Part shown: one piece after another, positions 7,054 through 15,518 of the stretch
Position numbering within the stretch: the stretch's first letter is position 1
Layout of the letters: each line of letters opens with the position of its first letter
Assembly (NCBI GenBank): GCA_022563275.1
Contig: JADFNR010000028.1
Span: 1-29,897, forward strand
Direction of reading: 5' to 3'
DNA length: 29,897 nucleotides
DNA from: Chloroflexota bacterium
GTDB taxonomy: Bacteria; Chloroflexota; Dehalococcoidia; UBA3495
The notes under the pieces: generated by a model
The model's input: the letters and a program-made list of their open reading frames with translations, nothing else
Databases searched by the model: none
What the model was told of the DNA's origin: nothing
Made by a program: the position numbers and the translations under genes

Positions 7054-8765
7054 ACCCTGACTGTCTCCTTCAGATGAGCGTTGGTCATCTCCGTTATCTT
7101 TTGGACCAGTGTGCGGCCCTTGAATGGAAGGCCGGTGTATTGGGTTATTGACTCCGCCTTCACGCCCAATGAGCGTAAGATGTTGGAGAATTGGCCCTGG
7201 TAATTCAACTCAGGAACGATCACCAAGTCCTTCTGTTTCAACTCTTCGAGCAATTTTGGCGGCAGGGGATTCAGGAACATCGTGTAATACCAACTCACCG
7301 GGACGCCATTCTCTTTAAGAGTGATATAGGCTTCCTGGGCTGGGCCTTTGCTGCCGCCCCAAGGCATTACCGCGATGGAATGCTCCGGCTGGTCGCGTTC
7401 GTATTCGTCTTCTTCCAGCAGCTTGATCTTATTGAACCGCCGCTCGGTCATCTGCACATGGTGCTCTCCCAAGTGGGTGGTATCGCCCATGGGGTCGTGC
7501 TCGCTGCCGTTGGCCACGTAGGCGCCCGGAGACCCGGGGATGGGCATCGGTGAAAGCTCGCTTCCGGCGTAGCGGTGGTAGCCGTTGGAGCCGGTATATA
7601 CCAGCCGTTTGGATTGTTTGACCTTGGAAAGATCGGGTTTGGGGATATTCTGAGACCGTTCGGCTAAAGCCATCTCGGTCATCAATATAACTGGGCCCTG
7701 GTATTTCTCCGCCCACTCCAAGGCTTTGATGGCGCCGTAGAAACACTCTTCCACGGTGCCGACCGCGATGATGGGCATTTTAACGTCGCCGTGGGCCGGA
7801 TACATGCAGCTCATAAGGTCGGACTGCTCGGTCTTGGTGGGCAGGCCGGTGGCCGGACCGCCGCGCTGTACGTCCACCACCACCAGGGGGATCTCGGCCA
7901 TCCATGCCAGGCCCAGACCCTCGCTCATAAGGGAAATTCCAGGGCCAGCGGTGGCGGTCATGGCCCGTTTACCGGCGTAGCCCGCGCCTAGAATGGTGGT
8001 GATCGATTCAATCTCGGAGCTAACCTGGTAGGCGAACCGGTCTTTCCCGACCAAATTACGTTCCATATAAAGTAGGATCGTAGTGGCGGGCGAGATAGGG
8101 TAGCCAACGTAGAAGTCGAGACCGGCGGCAAGCGCGCCGATGGAGATGGCATCGTTGCCCTTGATCATCAGTTGCTCGTATTTTGGCTTCTCCGGGGGAG
8201 CCAATTCGCCAAGGGAAAACCCGCTTTCCGCTATGTGGTCGCGGCCCAATGTCAAGGCCTCGATGTTGGACCTGATAATCTCGGCGTCTCCGTCCCGCCC
8301 ACGGTTGAACCGCTCTTCAACGAAGCTCACCAGGTGCTCATGGGGCATGTCGATCAGGTGTGCCAATGCCCCCATGATCACCATGTTGGCGGCTCGGTTG
8401 TTGCCGGTGGATTTAGCCAGTTCTTCGAAGGGCAAGCCAAAACTGCGGCCGTCGTCCTCCAATTGAAACTCGGTGGAATCGAAGATCACCACGCCGTCTT
8501 CGCGGACATCTTGGTGGTGGGCATCATAGGCGTCCTTGTTGAACGCCACTAGGACATTGACATCGTCGCCGGGGGCAAGAACGGGGTCTACGGAGATCCG
8601 TGCCTGGGTCCAGGTAGGACCGCCCAGGATCTGGGACGGGAAGGTGGCGAAAGTCATGGCGTGGTAGCCAACCAGGGTCGCCGTCTGAGCTAGACCCTCC
8701 GCCGAGGTGACGACTCCTTGGCCGCCTTCGCCCGCAAACCGTACTACGAAGTCGCGCATCTGCAT
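7050..8765 (-). CDS. korA: 2-oxoacid:ferredoxin oxidoreductase, fused gamma-alpha subunit
   Basis: The protein has 571 residues. Residues about 5-185 are the gamma domain: FAGEGGQGVVTSAEGLA at the start and ATFPSQILGGPTWTQARIS, which interact with CoA and the alpha subunit. Residues about 198-571 are the alpha domain with the YPISPAT motif (222-228), SSEIESITTILGAGYAGKRAMTAT, GPGISLMSEG and the dimer-forming region VPELNYQGQ. The fused gamma-alpha layout is typical of two-subunit KorAB enzymes that have no separate gamma or delta gene; no ferredoxin-like delta subunit is nearby. The start ATG has GAGG eleven bases upstream, and a second Met follows at residue 3. It is first in a two-gene operon with korB. 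Confidence 0.93.
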   Translation of the reverse strand: MQMRDFVVRFAGEGGQGVVTSAEGLAQTATLVGYHAMTFATFPSQILGGPTWTQARISVDPVLAPGDDVNVLVAFNKDAYDAHHQDVREDGVVIFDSTEFQLEDDGRSFGLPFEELAKSTGNNRAANMVIMGALAHLIDMPHEHLVSFVEERFNRGRDGDAEIIRSNIEALTLGRDHIAESGFSLGELAPPEKPKYEQLMIKGNDAISIGALAAGLDFYVGYPISPATTILLYMERNLVGKDRFAYQVSSEIESITTILGAGYAGKRAMTATAGPGISLMSEGLGLAWMAEIPLVVVDVQRGGPATGLPTKTEQSDLMSCMYPAHGDVKMPIIAVGTVEECFYGAIKALEWAEKYQGPVILMTEMALAERSQNIPKPDLSKVKQSKRLVYTGSNGYHRYAGSELSPMPIPGSPGAYVANGSEHDPMGDTTHLGEHHVQMTERRFNKIKLLEEDEYERDQPEHSIAVMPWGGSKGPAQEAYITLKENGVPVSWYYTMFLNPLPPKLLEELKQKDLVIVPELNYQGQFSNILRSLGVKAESITQYTGLPFKGRTLVQKITEMTNAHLKETVRV

Positions 8766-9231
8766 ATTAAAAAATCCTCATAGCTCTGCGGGTGGGCCGG
8801 TGCGAGATGATGGACCGGGCTGAAATGGCGCAACGCCATACGGAGGAGGTAGATATAGATGGTGAATAGGGGGACTGGGCGTGCCGCGGACGTGAGAATG
8901 TAGCCGTAGATGTCATGAGGATTGTCGGAAGTGTCCTCTGATGCGGCCCAACGTTCTCATTATCAGAGTAAATTCCCCGAGAACGCCGGTATGATTACAA
9001 CCTATTTTGGTCGTGGTTACACGCGTGAAACAGCTTGTCGAATATATCATCTGCCGACTTCCATTGTCAATCAAACGGCGCTTAATTTCCAGCCTGTTTC
9101 GCATGCCTAAACCACTACGCAACCTACCTGCGAATCGCTGGATTCCTCCACAGGTCCGCGGCCCATTGTCGCCGCCGGCAGAGACCGTAAGCCGTTGTTT
9201 GCTGAATTTAGCGTGTGCTAGAATCCCGAAT
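8766..9231. other. Divergent intergenic region between korA and dprA
   Basis: About 465 bp carrying the dprA promoter (listed separately) and, at 8952-8958 with 8979-8985, a perfect 7-bp inverted repeat CGTTCTC/GAGAACG 20 bp apart. A GATAAT-like -10 for korA lies inside that repeat on the minus strand but has a poor -35. The frame continuing dprA upstream to 9007 is not thought to be coding, because it would cross the promoter. Confidence 0.5.
9195..9224 (+). promoter_or_regulatory. Promoter for the dprA-topA operon
   Basis: -35 TTGTTT (9195-9200), an 18-bp spacer, an extended -10 TGC and -10 TAGAAT (9219-9224). The predicted transcription start falls at about 9231-9232, at the first plausible ATG of dprA, so the transcript may be leaderless or start inside the gene. 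Confidence 0.6.
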
Positions 9232-10413
9232 ATGGAAGAGATCATGTCCGGCGATACCAAGTTCTGGGTTGCTTTGAGCAGGGTCCCGCAGCTGGGGACC
9301 GTGCGGTTCCGCCGTTTGGAATCTTACTTTGGCAAACTTGAAAACGTCTGGAACGCCAGTTTCAGGGAACTCAAGGCTGCCGGACTTGAAGACCGGCCGG
9401 CCCGAGAGACCGTGGCCGCCAGGAACAATTCCTCTCCTGACGATGAGATGGCTGCCCTTGAACGTGCAGGGGTAACGGCTGTAACCTGGAATCATTCGGG
9501 ATACCCGTCGCGGCTTAAAGAGATCGCCGACCCGCCGCCGGTTCTTTTCTATAAGGGCACACTGTTGCCCGAGGATGACCGCTCTGTGGCCATTGTCGGC
9601 ACCAGAAGCCCGACTACCTACGGGCGGGAAGCGGCCGCTGTTTTGAGCCGTGGGCTGGCGGAAGCTGGAATCACAGTGGTCAGCGGGTTGGCCTTGGGCA
9701 TCGACGGCGTGGCCCACCGGGCCGCTCTGGAAAACGGGGGCCGGACCATCGCCGTGCTGGCCGGCGGCCTGGACCGGGTATACCCGAAAGATCATACCGG
9801 CCTGTGCGGGCAGGTGCAGGAACAAGGCGCCGTTGTTAGCGAGCAACCTTTGGGCGTAAGACCCGACTCACGGAGCTTTCCACGGCGCAACCGCCTCATC
9901 AGCGGCCTGTCCCTGGGATCGGTGGTGGTTGAAGCAGCTGAGGGCAGTGGGGCCCGTCATACGGTCTACCATGCCTTGGAGCAAGACCGGGAGGTGTTCT
10001 GTGTACCGGGGAGTATCTTCTCCCCCGCCAGCGATTTCACCAACCGGATGATAAAAGAAGGCGCCAAGCTGGTGATGGGAATCACCGATATATTGGAAGA
10101 ATTGAATATCGCGGAGTTTGCCCCAAGGGCGCAGATGCCCCAAACGGCATCGATCGCATCGAAAAAATTGGCGAATGTTCCGGAGCAATTGCCGTTCGTG
10201 ACTGCCGATGAGGATGAACCGGTGGAGCTGGCGTTGCTCAGTCACCTGAATGATGAACCGGTACATATCGACGACATTCAGCGGTTATCTGGTCTTCCCA
10301 TCCCCTCGGTTAGTAGCACCCTCACAATGTTAGAGTTAAAGGGAAAAATAAAACAGGTCGGTTGCATGCACTACATCAGGATACGAGAATCCACGGCGGT
10401 ATATGACAACTAA
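9232..10413 (+). CDS. dprA: DNA-processing protein DprA
   Basis: DprA binds incoming single-stranded DNA during natural transformation and loads RecA. The protein has 393 residues from this start. An N-terminal helical (SAM/HhH-like) region is followed by the Rossmann-like core: VAIVGTRSPTTYGREAA, VVSGLALGIDGVAHRAAL, GRTIAVLAGGLDRVYP, SFPRRNRLISGLS and VVEAAEGSGARHT. A C-terminal winged-helix region (about residues 325-390, IDDIQRLSGLPIPSVSSTLTMLELKGKI) is the usual DprA_WH domain. The open frame runs back to 9007, but a promoter at 9195-9224 and family length favour 9232; Met at 9244, with GGAAG five bases upstream, is equally possible. Its last 11 bases overlap topA. The order dprA-topA-xer is common in bacteria. 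Confidence 0.93.
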   Translation: MEEIMSGDTKFWVALSRVPQLGTVRFRRLESYFGKLENVWNASFRELKAAGLEDRPARETVAARNNSSPDDEMAALERAGVTAVTWNHSGYPSRLKEIADPPPVLFYKGTLLPEDDRSVAIVGTRSPTTYGREAAAVLSRGLAEAGITVVSGLALGIDGVAHRAALENGGRTIAVLAGGLDRVYPKDHTGLCGQVQEQGAVVSEQPLGVRPDSRSFPRRNRLISGLSLGSVVVEAAEGSGARHTVYHALEQDREVFCVPGSIFSPASDFTNRMIKEGAKLVMGITDILEELNIAEFAPRAQMPQTASIASKKLANVPEQLPFVTADEDEPVELALLSHLNDEPVHIDDIQRLSGLPIPSVSSTLTMLELKGKIKQVGCMHYIRIRESTAVYDN

Positions 10414-12769
10414 TAACCGCACATCGACTAAGACATCGTCTAAAGCGGCGGGCAAAACAGCGGCGAAGAAAAATACAGCCAGGCGAAAGTCCACCAAGGC
10501 CAAGGGCTCTAAGACTCGGTCGACCGCCGTCAAACTGCCCAGTTCCGCCGGGAAGAGCCTGGTGATCGTCGAATCTCCGGCCAAGGCTAGGACTGTCGCA
10601 CAGATACTGGGCCGTAATTACGTCGTTACGGCATCCATGGGTCACGTCCGCGATCTGCCCAAGAATAAGATCGGCGTTGACGTGGAGCAGGACTTTGAGC
10701 CTTCTTACGTCATCATGAAAGACAAGCAGTCCCTGCTGACCCAGATCAAGAAAGCAGGCAACGAAGCCAAAGAGGTCTTCTTGGCAACCGACCCGGACCG
10801 GGAGGGGGAAGCCATATCCTGGCACCTTCAGAATGCGGCGGGCTGGCAAGACTTGGCCACGCCGCCCAAACGGGTGGTGTTTCACGAGATCACCAAAGAG
10901 GCCGTGGAAGAGGCCTTTCGCAATCCGCGCGAGATCGACATGCAGCTTGTCAACGCCCAGCAGGCGCGGCGCATCCTAGACCGCCTGGTGGGTTACCAGA
11001 TCAGCCCACTGCTCTGGCGGCGGGTCCAACGCGGCACTTCCGCGGGCCGGGTGCAGTCGGTGTCCCTGCGCATGGTCGTCGACCGGGAGCGGGAGATCGA
11101 AGCCTTTATCCCCGTGGAGTCGTGGACCATTGATAGCCTGCTGCGCAAGGCCGGCGCGGACGCCATCGAAAAGAACCAGTTCTCAGCCTCCCTGCATTCG
11201 GTGAAGGGCGAGCGGGAGCGGATCAGCATCCCCAAAGAAGAAGGCGCCCGGCGTTATGAGTCCGAGTTGGCCAACGCCGACTATCAGGTCGCCGAAGTCC
11301 GAAAACGTGACGTCCGCCAGCGGCCTTCCCCTCCTTTCATCACCAGCACCATGCAGCAGGAGTCCGGACGCAAACTGCGCTTCACCGCCCAACGCACCAT
11401 GTCGGTGGCCCAGCAGCTTTATGAGGGCCTCGGCGTGGGAAGCGGCGGACCCATCGGCCTGATCACCTACATGCGCACGGACTCCACCCAGGTGGCGAGT
11501 TCCGCCCTCGCCGAGGTTCGGGAATACATCCAGGGCCGGTACGGCAAAGACCATCTGCCGGCCAAGCCCAGGCTTTACACAAAGGCATCGAAAGGCGCCC
11601 AGGAAGCCCACGAGGCTGTTCGGCCCACGTCCATCAGAAGGGACCCAGCTTCATTGAAGGATTATCTGTCGCGTGACCAGTTGAACCTCTACACCTTGAT
11701 CTGGTCGCGGATGCTGGCCAGCCAGATGGAGGACGCCCGGTCCGAGGCGACCACGTTGAACATCGACGCCGCCTGCAAAAACACGGGCAAGGTGTACAAC
11801 TTCCGTGCCACCGGCTCGGTCCTCAAATTCGCGGGGTTCCGCTCTGTATATATGGAAGGCCGGGACGATGGGTCCGGCAGTGACGAGAGCGACGGCAAGA
11901 ATTCCCTGCCGGCGCTGTCGGAAGGCGACGCCCTAGATTGCTCCAAGATCGAGGCAAACCAGCACTTCACCGAGCCGCCTCCCCGCTTCACTGAGGCCAC
12001 GCTTATCAAGGCCATGGAAGAGAAGGGCATCGGCCGGCCCAGCACCTATGCTCCGACCATCGGCACCCTGGTGGACCGGAACTACGTGGAGCGGGAGCGG
12101 AACCGGCTGACCCCCACGAAGCTGGGGATCACGGTGACCGACCTGCTCATCGAGTATTTCACCGACATCATGGACCTGGATTTCACGGCCAAGATGGAAG
12201 AGGAACTGGATGACGTGTCCCGGGGCGAACGCGAGTGGGTGCCCATGTTGGACGAGTTCTACGGGCCTTTTCAGAAGGCCTTGGATAACGCCAATGAGAT
12301 GATGCCCAAGGTCCGCATGGAAGAGGAGACCGACGAGGTCTGTGACTGCACCGGCAGCGCCAGGTGCGAACACACGGCGGTATGCGGAAAACCCATGGTG
12401 ATCAAGACCGGGCGGTTTGGGCGTTTCATGGCCTGCACCGGTTTCCCTGACTGCCGGAACACCAAACCGATCTTGAAGAAGGTTGGCGTAAGCTGTCCCA
12501 AGGCTGGTTGTGGCGGAGAGATCGTCGAGCGCCGCGCCAAGGGCCGGGGCCGCTCTTTCTTCGGTTGCTCCAATTACCCGGAATGCGACCTGTTGTTGAA
12601 TCAACGTCCGTTGGCCACTCCCTGCCCTGAGTGCGGCAGTTTGATGGTCCAAAAGGGCCGGAACAACGGGGCGTGCACCTCCTGTTCTTGGCAGGAAGCC
12701 ATAATGGAAAATCCGGAAGATGCGGAAAACGCAGACAACTCGGAAGAGCTGGCGCCGGTTGGCGACTAG
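10403..12769 (+). CDS. topA: DNA topoisomerase I (type IA)
   Basis: This 788-residue enzyme relaxes negative supercoils through a 5'-phosphotyrosine intermediate. A Lys/Thr/Ser-rich tail (residues 1-48) precedes the Toprim domain (VIVESPAKA with Glu57; DPDREGE at 130-136). The active-site tyrosine is Tyr356 in LITYMRTDS. LTPTKLGITVTDLL belongs to the central gate domain. The C-terminus holds three zinc-finger modules: an unusual Cys/His-rich one (CDCTGSARCEH.. to FPDC), CPKAGCGG..FFGCSNYPEC, and CPECG..CTSC. The ATG lies inside the 3' end of dprA, so translation is probably coupled. Length and layout are normal, apart from the basic N-terminal extension. Confidence 0.97.
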   Translation: MTTNNRTSTKTSSKAAGKTAAKKNTARRKSTKAKGSKTRSTAVKLPSSAGKSLVIVESPAKARTVAQILGRNYVVTASMGHVRDLPKNKIGVDVEQDFEPSYVIMKDKQSLLTQIKKAGNEAKEVFLATDPDREGEAISWHLQNAAGWQDLATPPKRVVFHEITKEAVEEAFRNPREIDMQLVNAQQARRILDRLVGYQISPLLWRRVQRGTSAGRVQSVSLRMVVDREREIEAFIPVESWTIDSLLRKAGADAIEKNQFSASLHSVKGERERISIPKEEGARRYESELANADYQVAEVRKRDVRQRPSPPFITSTMQQESGRKLRFTAQRTMSVAQQLYEGLGVGSGGPIGLITYMRTDSTQVASSALAEVREYIQGRYGKDHLPAKPRLYTKASKGAQEAHEAVRPTSIRRDPASLKDYLSRDQLNLYTLIWSRMLASQMEDARSEATTLNIDAACKNTGKVYNFRATGSVLKFAGFRSVYMEGRDDGSGSDESDGKNSLPALSEGDALDCSKIEANQHFTEPPPRFTEATLIKAMEEKGIGRPSTYAPTIGTLVDRNYVERERNRLTPTKLGITVTDLLIEYFTDIMDLDFTAKMEEELDDVSRGEREWVPMLDEFYGPFQKALDNANEMMPKVRMEEETDEVCDCTGSARCEHTAVCGKPMVIKTGRFGRFMACTGFPDCRNTKPILKKVGVSCPKAGCGGEIVERRAKGRGRSFFGCSNYPECDLLLNQRPLATPCPECGSLMVQKGRNNGACTSCSWQEAIMENPEDAENADNSEELAPVGD

Positions 12770-13814
12770 CCTTAACAACCCCAGTCATGAGGGCTTGACC
12801 CAGTTTGACCACCTCGGTCTTGAAGGGTTGGCGCAGTTCGACCATTTCATCAAGGCGTTCCCCCGCTACCTCCGCGGCCAGCGCGGTCTGTCGGAGAACA
12901 CCGAACGGGTCTATCTGGACGACCTCCGATCCTTCCGGCAGTACCTGGCCGATGAAGAGCTGGGACTGGCCGACATGGACCGGCAGACCCTCCGCGGCTA
13001 CCTGGCCTGGTTGGCTACGGAAGGGAGAGGCGGCCAACGCGGCTATGCCCGTGTTAGCGTTGCCCGAAAGTTGACCGTGGTGAGAGCTTTCTACCGGTTC
13101 TTGGTCCAAGAAGGGCTGTTCCGCTCCACGCCGGTGCCCTCCGGCCAAAGCTTCAAAGTTAAGGTCGCCAAATCGCTCCCCGATTTCTTAGGCCAGCGCG
13201 AGGTCGCCAGGTTGATGGACGCGCCCGACGAATCGACGGTCCACGGCATCCGTGATAAAGCGATCTTGGAGACGTTGTACGCCTGCGGCGTCCGGCTGGC
13301 GGAGATCCACGGGCTCAACCTGGCTGACATCCGTTTCTCCCGGCGTGAGATATTGGTCCGGGGCAAAGGGTCTAAAGAGCGGTTGGTGCTGTTTGGAAAG
13401 CCGACCGAGCAAGCATTGCGGCGTTACATCAATGAATCCCGGCACGAATTGGTGTCCAGGCCAACCCAGGCGCTGTTCTTGAACCGCTATGGTGAACGCC
13501 TATCACGGCGCAGTTTCGAGAAACTGGTGCGCCGGTATTCGGAACAGGCCGGGACCAGGGCCGACGTCCACCCGCATACCCTAAGGCATACCTTCGCCAC
13601 CCATATGCTGGAGGGCGGCGCCGACCTCCGGGTGATTCAAGAACTGCTGGGCCATTCCAGCCCCACCACCACCCAGGTCTATACCCATATAACGAAGCAG
13701 GAAGCCCTGACGGCCTACCTGTCCCATCATCCCAGGGCCGATGAACCGGCCGGCAGGACGCCCAGCGAAGACTCAAAAGCAGACGGACCAGTCCCCACCG
13801 GGAAGGACGCCTAG
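12720..13814 (+). CDS. xerC: Tyrosine recombinase XerC/XerD
   Basis: The protein has 364 residues from the only ATG. It contains a SAM-like N-terminal core-binding domain (FPRYLRGQRGLSENTERVYLDDL) and the catalytic domain with the full set of active residues: Arg in CGVRLAEI, Lys in RGKGSKERLV, His and Arg in HTLRHTFATHM, His in LLGHSSPTTT and Tyr in TQVYTH. Xer recombinases resolve chromosome dimers at dif. XerC and XerD cannot be separated safely by eye. This start overlaps topA by 50 bp; TTG codons at 12795 and 12828 would give a more usual length but have poorly spaced ribosome sites. The N-terminus carries a near-duplicate 11-residue unit. The C-terminal 25 residues are a polar tail. aroQ follows after 4 bp. 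Confidence 0.92.
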   Translation: MRKTQTTRKSWRRLATSLNNPSHEGLTQFDHLGLEGLAQFDHFIKAFPRYLRGQRGLSENTERVYLDDLRSFRQYLADEELGLADMDRQTLRGYLAWLATEGRGGQRGYARVSVARKLTVVRAFYRFLVQEGLFRSTPVPSGQSFKVKVAKSLPDFLGQREVARLMDAPDESTVHGIRDKAILETLYACGVRLAEIHGLNLADIRFSRREILVRGKGSKERLVLFGKPTEQALRRYINESRHELVSRPTQALFLNRYGERLSRRSFEKLVRRYSEQAGTRADVHPHTLRHTFATHMLEGGADLRVIQELLGHSSPTTTQVYTHITKQEALTAYLSHHPRADEPAGRTPSEDSKADGPVPTGKDA

Positions 13815-13818
13815 AACC

Positions 13819-14265
13819 ATGGCCAGCTTCTTGATACTGAACGGCCCCAACATCAACATGCTGGGACGCCGGGACACGTCGATCTACGGTTCCAAGACCC
13901 TGGATGAAGTGAACCAGGAGATCAGCCGTGTGGCCAAGGAACTTGGGGTCGAGGTGTTCTTCTACCAGTCCAACCTGGAAGGGGAACTGGTCGACTGCAT
14001 CCAGGAACATTGGGGTAAGATTCAGGGCATCGTCCTTAATCCCGGCGCTCTGACCCACTACGGACTCAGTTTGAAAGACGCGCTGATCGACTGCCGGCTG
14101 CCGGTGGTCGAGGTGCACCTCGGCAACCCCTGGGCCAGGGAGCCGTGGCGCAGGGTCTCGGTGATCTCCGACATAGCCCGTGGCCAGATCGCCGGCTTCG
14201 GTTGGAGAAGTTATACATCGGCCCTTCAGGTATTGGCCGCACTCGTCGAGGAAGAATCCAAATAA
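13819..14265 (+). CDS. aroQ: 3-dehydroquinate dehydratase, type II
   Basis: This 148-residue enzyme of the shikimate pathway converts 3-dehydroquinate to 3-dehydroshikimate. The family signatures are all present: FLILNGPNINMLGRRD with the flexible lid and catalytic Tyr in SIYG, FYQSNLEGELVD, VLNPGALTHYGLSLKDAL, and EVHLGNPWAREPWRRVS, where His and the two Arg bind substrate. Type II enzymes form dodecamers. The start is the ATG at 13819, with GGAAGGA about eleven bases upstream overlapping the end of the recombinase gene; the open frame extends to 13741 but that part is the recombinase tail read in another frame. Neighbours are xer upstream (4 bp) and pepP downstream (13 bp). Confidence 0.95.
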   Translation: MASFLILNGPNINMLGRRDTSIYGSKTLDEVNQEISRVAKELGVEVFFYQSNLEGELVDCIQEHWGKIQGIVLNPGALTHYGLSLKDALIDCRLPVVEVHLGNPWAREPWRRVSVISDIARGQIAGFGWRSYTSALQVLAALVEEESK

Positions 14266-14278
14266 AAGAGGAATCTAG

Positions 14279-15346
14279 ATGAAAGGCAGAGTGGAGGGGC
14301 TCGTTGCTCAGTTCGACGAGAAAGAACTGGACGGCGTGTTGATCTCAGCGCCGGAGAACCGGCGTTACCTATCTGGGTTCAGCGGCTCCGCTGGTTACCT
14401 GTTCATCACCAAAGCCAACGCGATCTTGGTCACCGATTCCCGGTACACCGAGCAGGCCACCAACCAATCTCCTTATTTTGAGGTTAGGCAGGTCCGTGGT
14501 GGCTGGGGCTGGTTGATCGACGAGTTGAAGGCTTCGGGAGTCAAGAAGGTGGGTTTCGAGAGCCAAAACATGACGGTCGCCTCGTACAACAGCCTGATCG
14601 ACGCCATCAAGGGGGATTCCGCTTTGGGGGGTGTCTCGATGGTGCCGGCGCCCGGACTGGCCGAGAACCAGCGCATCATCAAAGACCAAGAAGAACTGGT
14701 GATGCTGCAACTGGCCATCGACGCCGCCGACAAGGCCATGGACCTGGTTTGTCCCGCCATCACCCCCGGCATGACCGAGCGGGAAGTGGCTTGGAAGATG
14801 GAATCAGCCATGCGCGATGCCGGGTCCGACGCCATCAGCTTCGACACCATCGTCGCCGCCGGCCCCAATGGGGCGATGGCCCATCATCAACCCACCGATT
14901 ACGTGATCAAACAGGGCGACCCCATCGTGATCGACATGGGCGCCAAGGTGGGCGGTTACTGTTCCGACCTATCCAGGTCCATAGCGGTGGGGGAGCCCGA
15001 CGAGACCTTCAACAAGATCTATGACACGGTTCTGGGCGCCCAACTCACCGCCATAAACACCGTGAAGGCGGGAATGACCGGAGAGGAGACCGACAACCTG
15101 TCCCGGGATGTCATAGCCAAAGCCGGCTACGGGGATAACTTTGGCCACAGCCTGGGCCACGGCGTCGGCTTGGAGGTCCACGAGAACCCCAGGGTCGGCC
15201 CGCGGTCTCCGGACGTCCTGGAACTGAACACGGTGTTCACCGTGGAGCCGGGCATCTATCTCAGCGGCTGGGGCGGCATCCGCATCGAAGACATCGTGAT
15301 ACTTCGGGAAGACGGGGCCGTGCCACTGAGCAAGGCGAAGAAGTAA
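14279..15346 (+). CDS. pepP: Xaa-Pro peptidase (M24B family)
   Basis: This 355-residue metallopeptidase has a creatinase-like N-terminal domain (residues 1-130; ISAPENRRYLSGFSGSAGYLF) and a pita-bread catalytic domain. The metal ligands are visible in order: Asp in VIDMGAKVGGY, Asp in CSDLSRSIAVG, His in GHSLGHGVGLEVHENP, Glu in FTVEPGIY and Glu in GGIRIEDI. It would cleave proline-containing peptides in the cytoplasm as an aminopeptidase P or a prolidase; these two cannot be separated by sequence alone here. The start ATG has AGAGGA six bases upstream. The order aroQ-pepP-efp is a known neighbourhood, for example in Bacillus. Confidence 0.92.
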   Translation: MKGRVEGLVAQFDEKELDGVLISAPENRRYLSGFSGSAGYLFITKANAILVTDSRYTEQATNQSPYFEVRQVRGGWGWLIDELKASGVKKVGFESQNMTVASYNSLIDAIKGDSALGGVSMVPAPGLAENQRIIKDQEELVMLQLAIDAADKAMDLVCPAITPGMTEREVAWKMESAMRDAGSDAISFDTIVAAGPNGAMAHHQPTDYVIKQGDPIVIDMGAKVGGYCSDLSRSIAVGEPDETFNKIYDTVLGAQLTAINTVKAGMTGEETDNLSRDVIAKAGYGDNFGHSLGHGVGLEVHENPRVGPRSPDVLELNTVFTVEPGIYLSGWGGIRIEDIVILREDGAVPLSKAKK

Positions 15347-15518
15347 GCAGCGGTCCGCACACCTGACTTCGGCGTTTGCGTCACGCTTAGTGATACACTT
15401 TAGTTGCGTATTGGCGGGCGTGTTTTGTTGACGGGCCGCCTCTATCCGATGGCAGGTCTTCCTTAGAAACCCGAAGGCCGCCGGCGCGCTTTTCCCCAGA
15501 AACCCGGAGGACTTCTAG

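Noticed and set aside
9007..9231. 75-codon upstream extension of dprA
   Set aside because: It crosses a good promoter with an extended -10, does not fit DprA family length, and lacks a ribosome site.
11933..12778. 281-codon frame antisense to topA
   Set aside because: A shadow of a GC-rich gene; topA on the other strand is certain and this product has no recognisable features.
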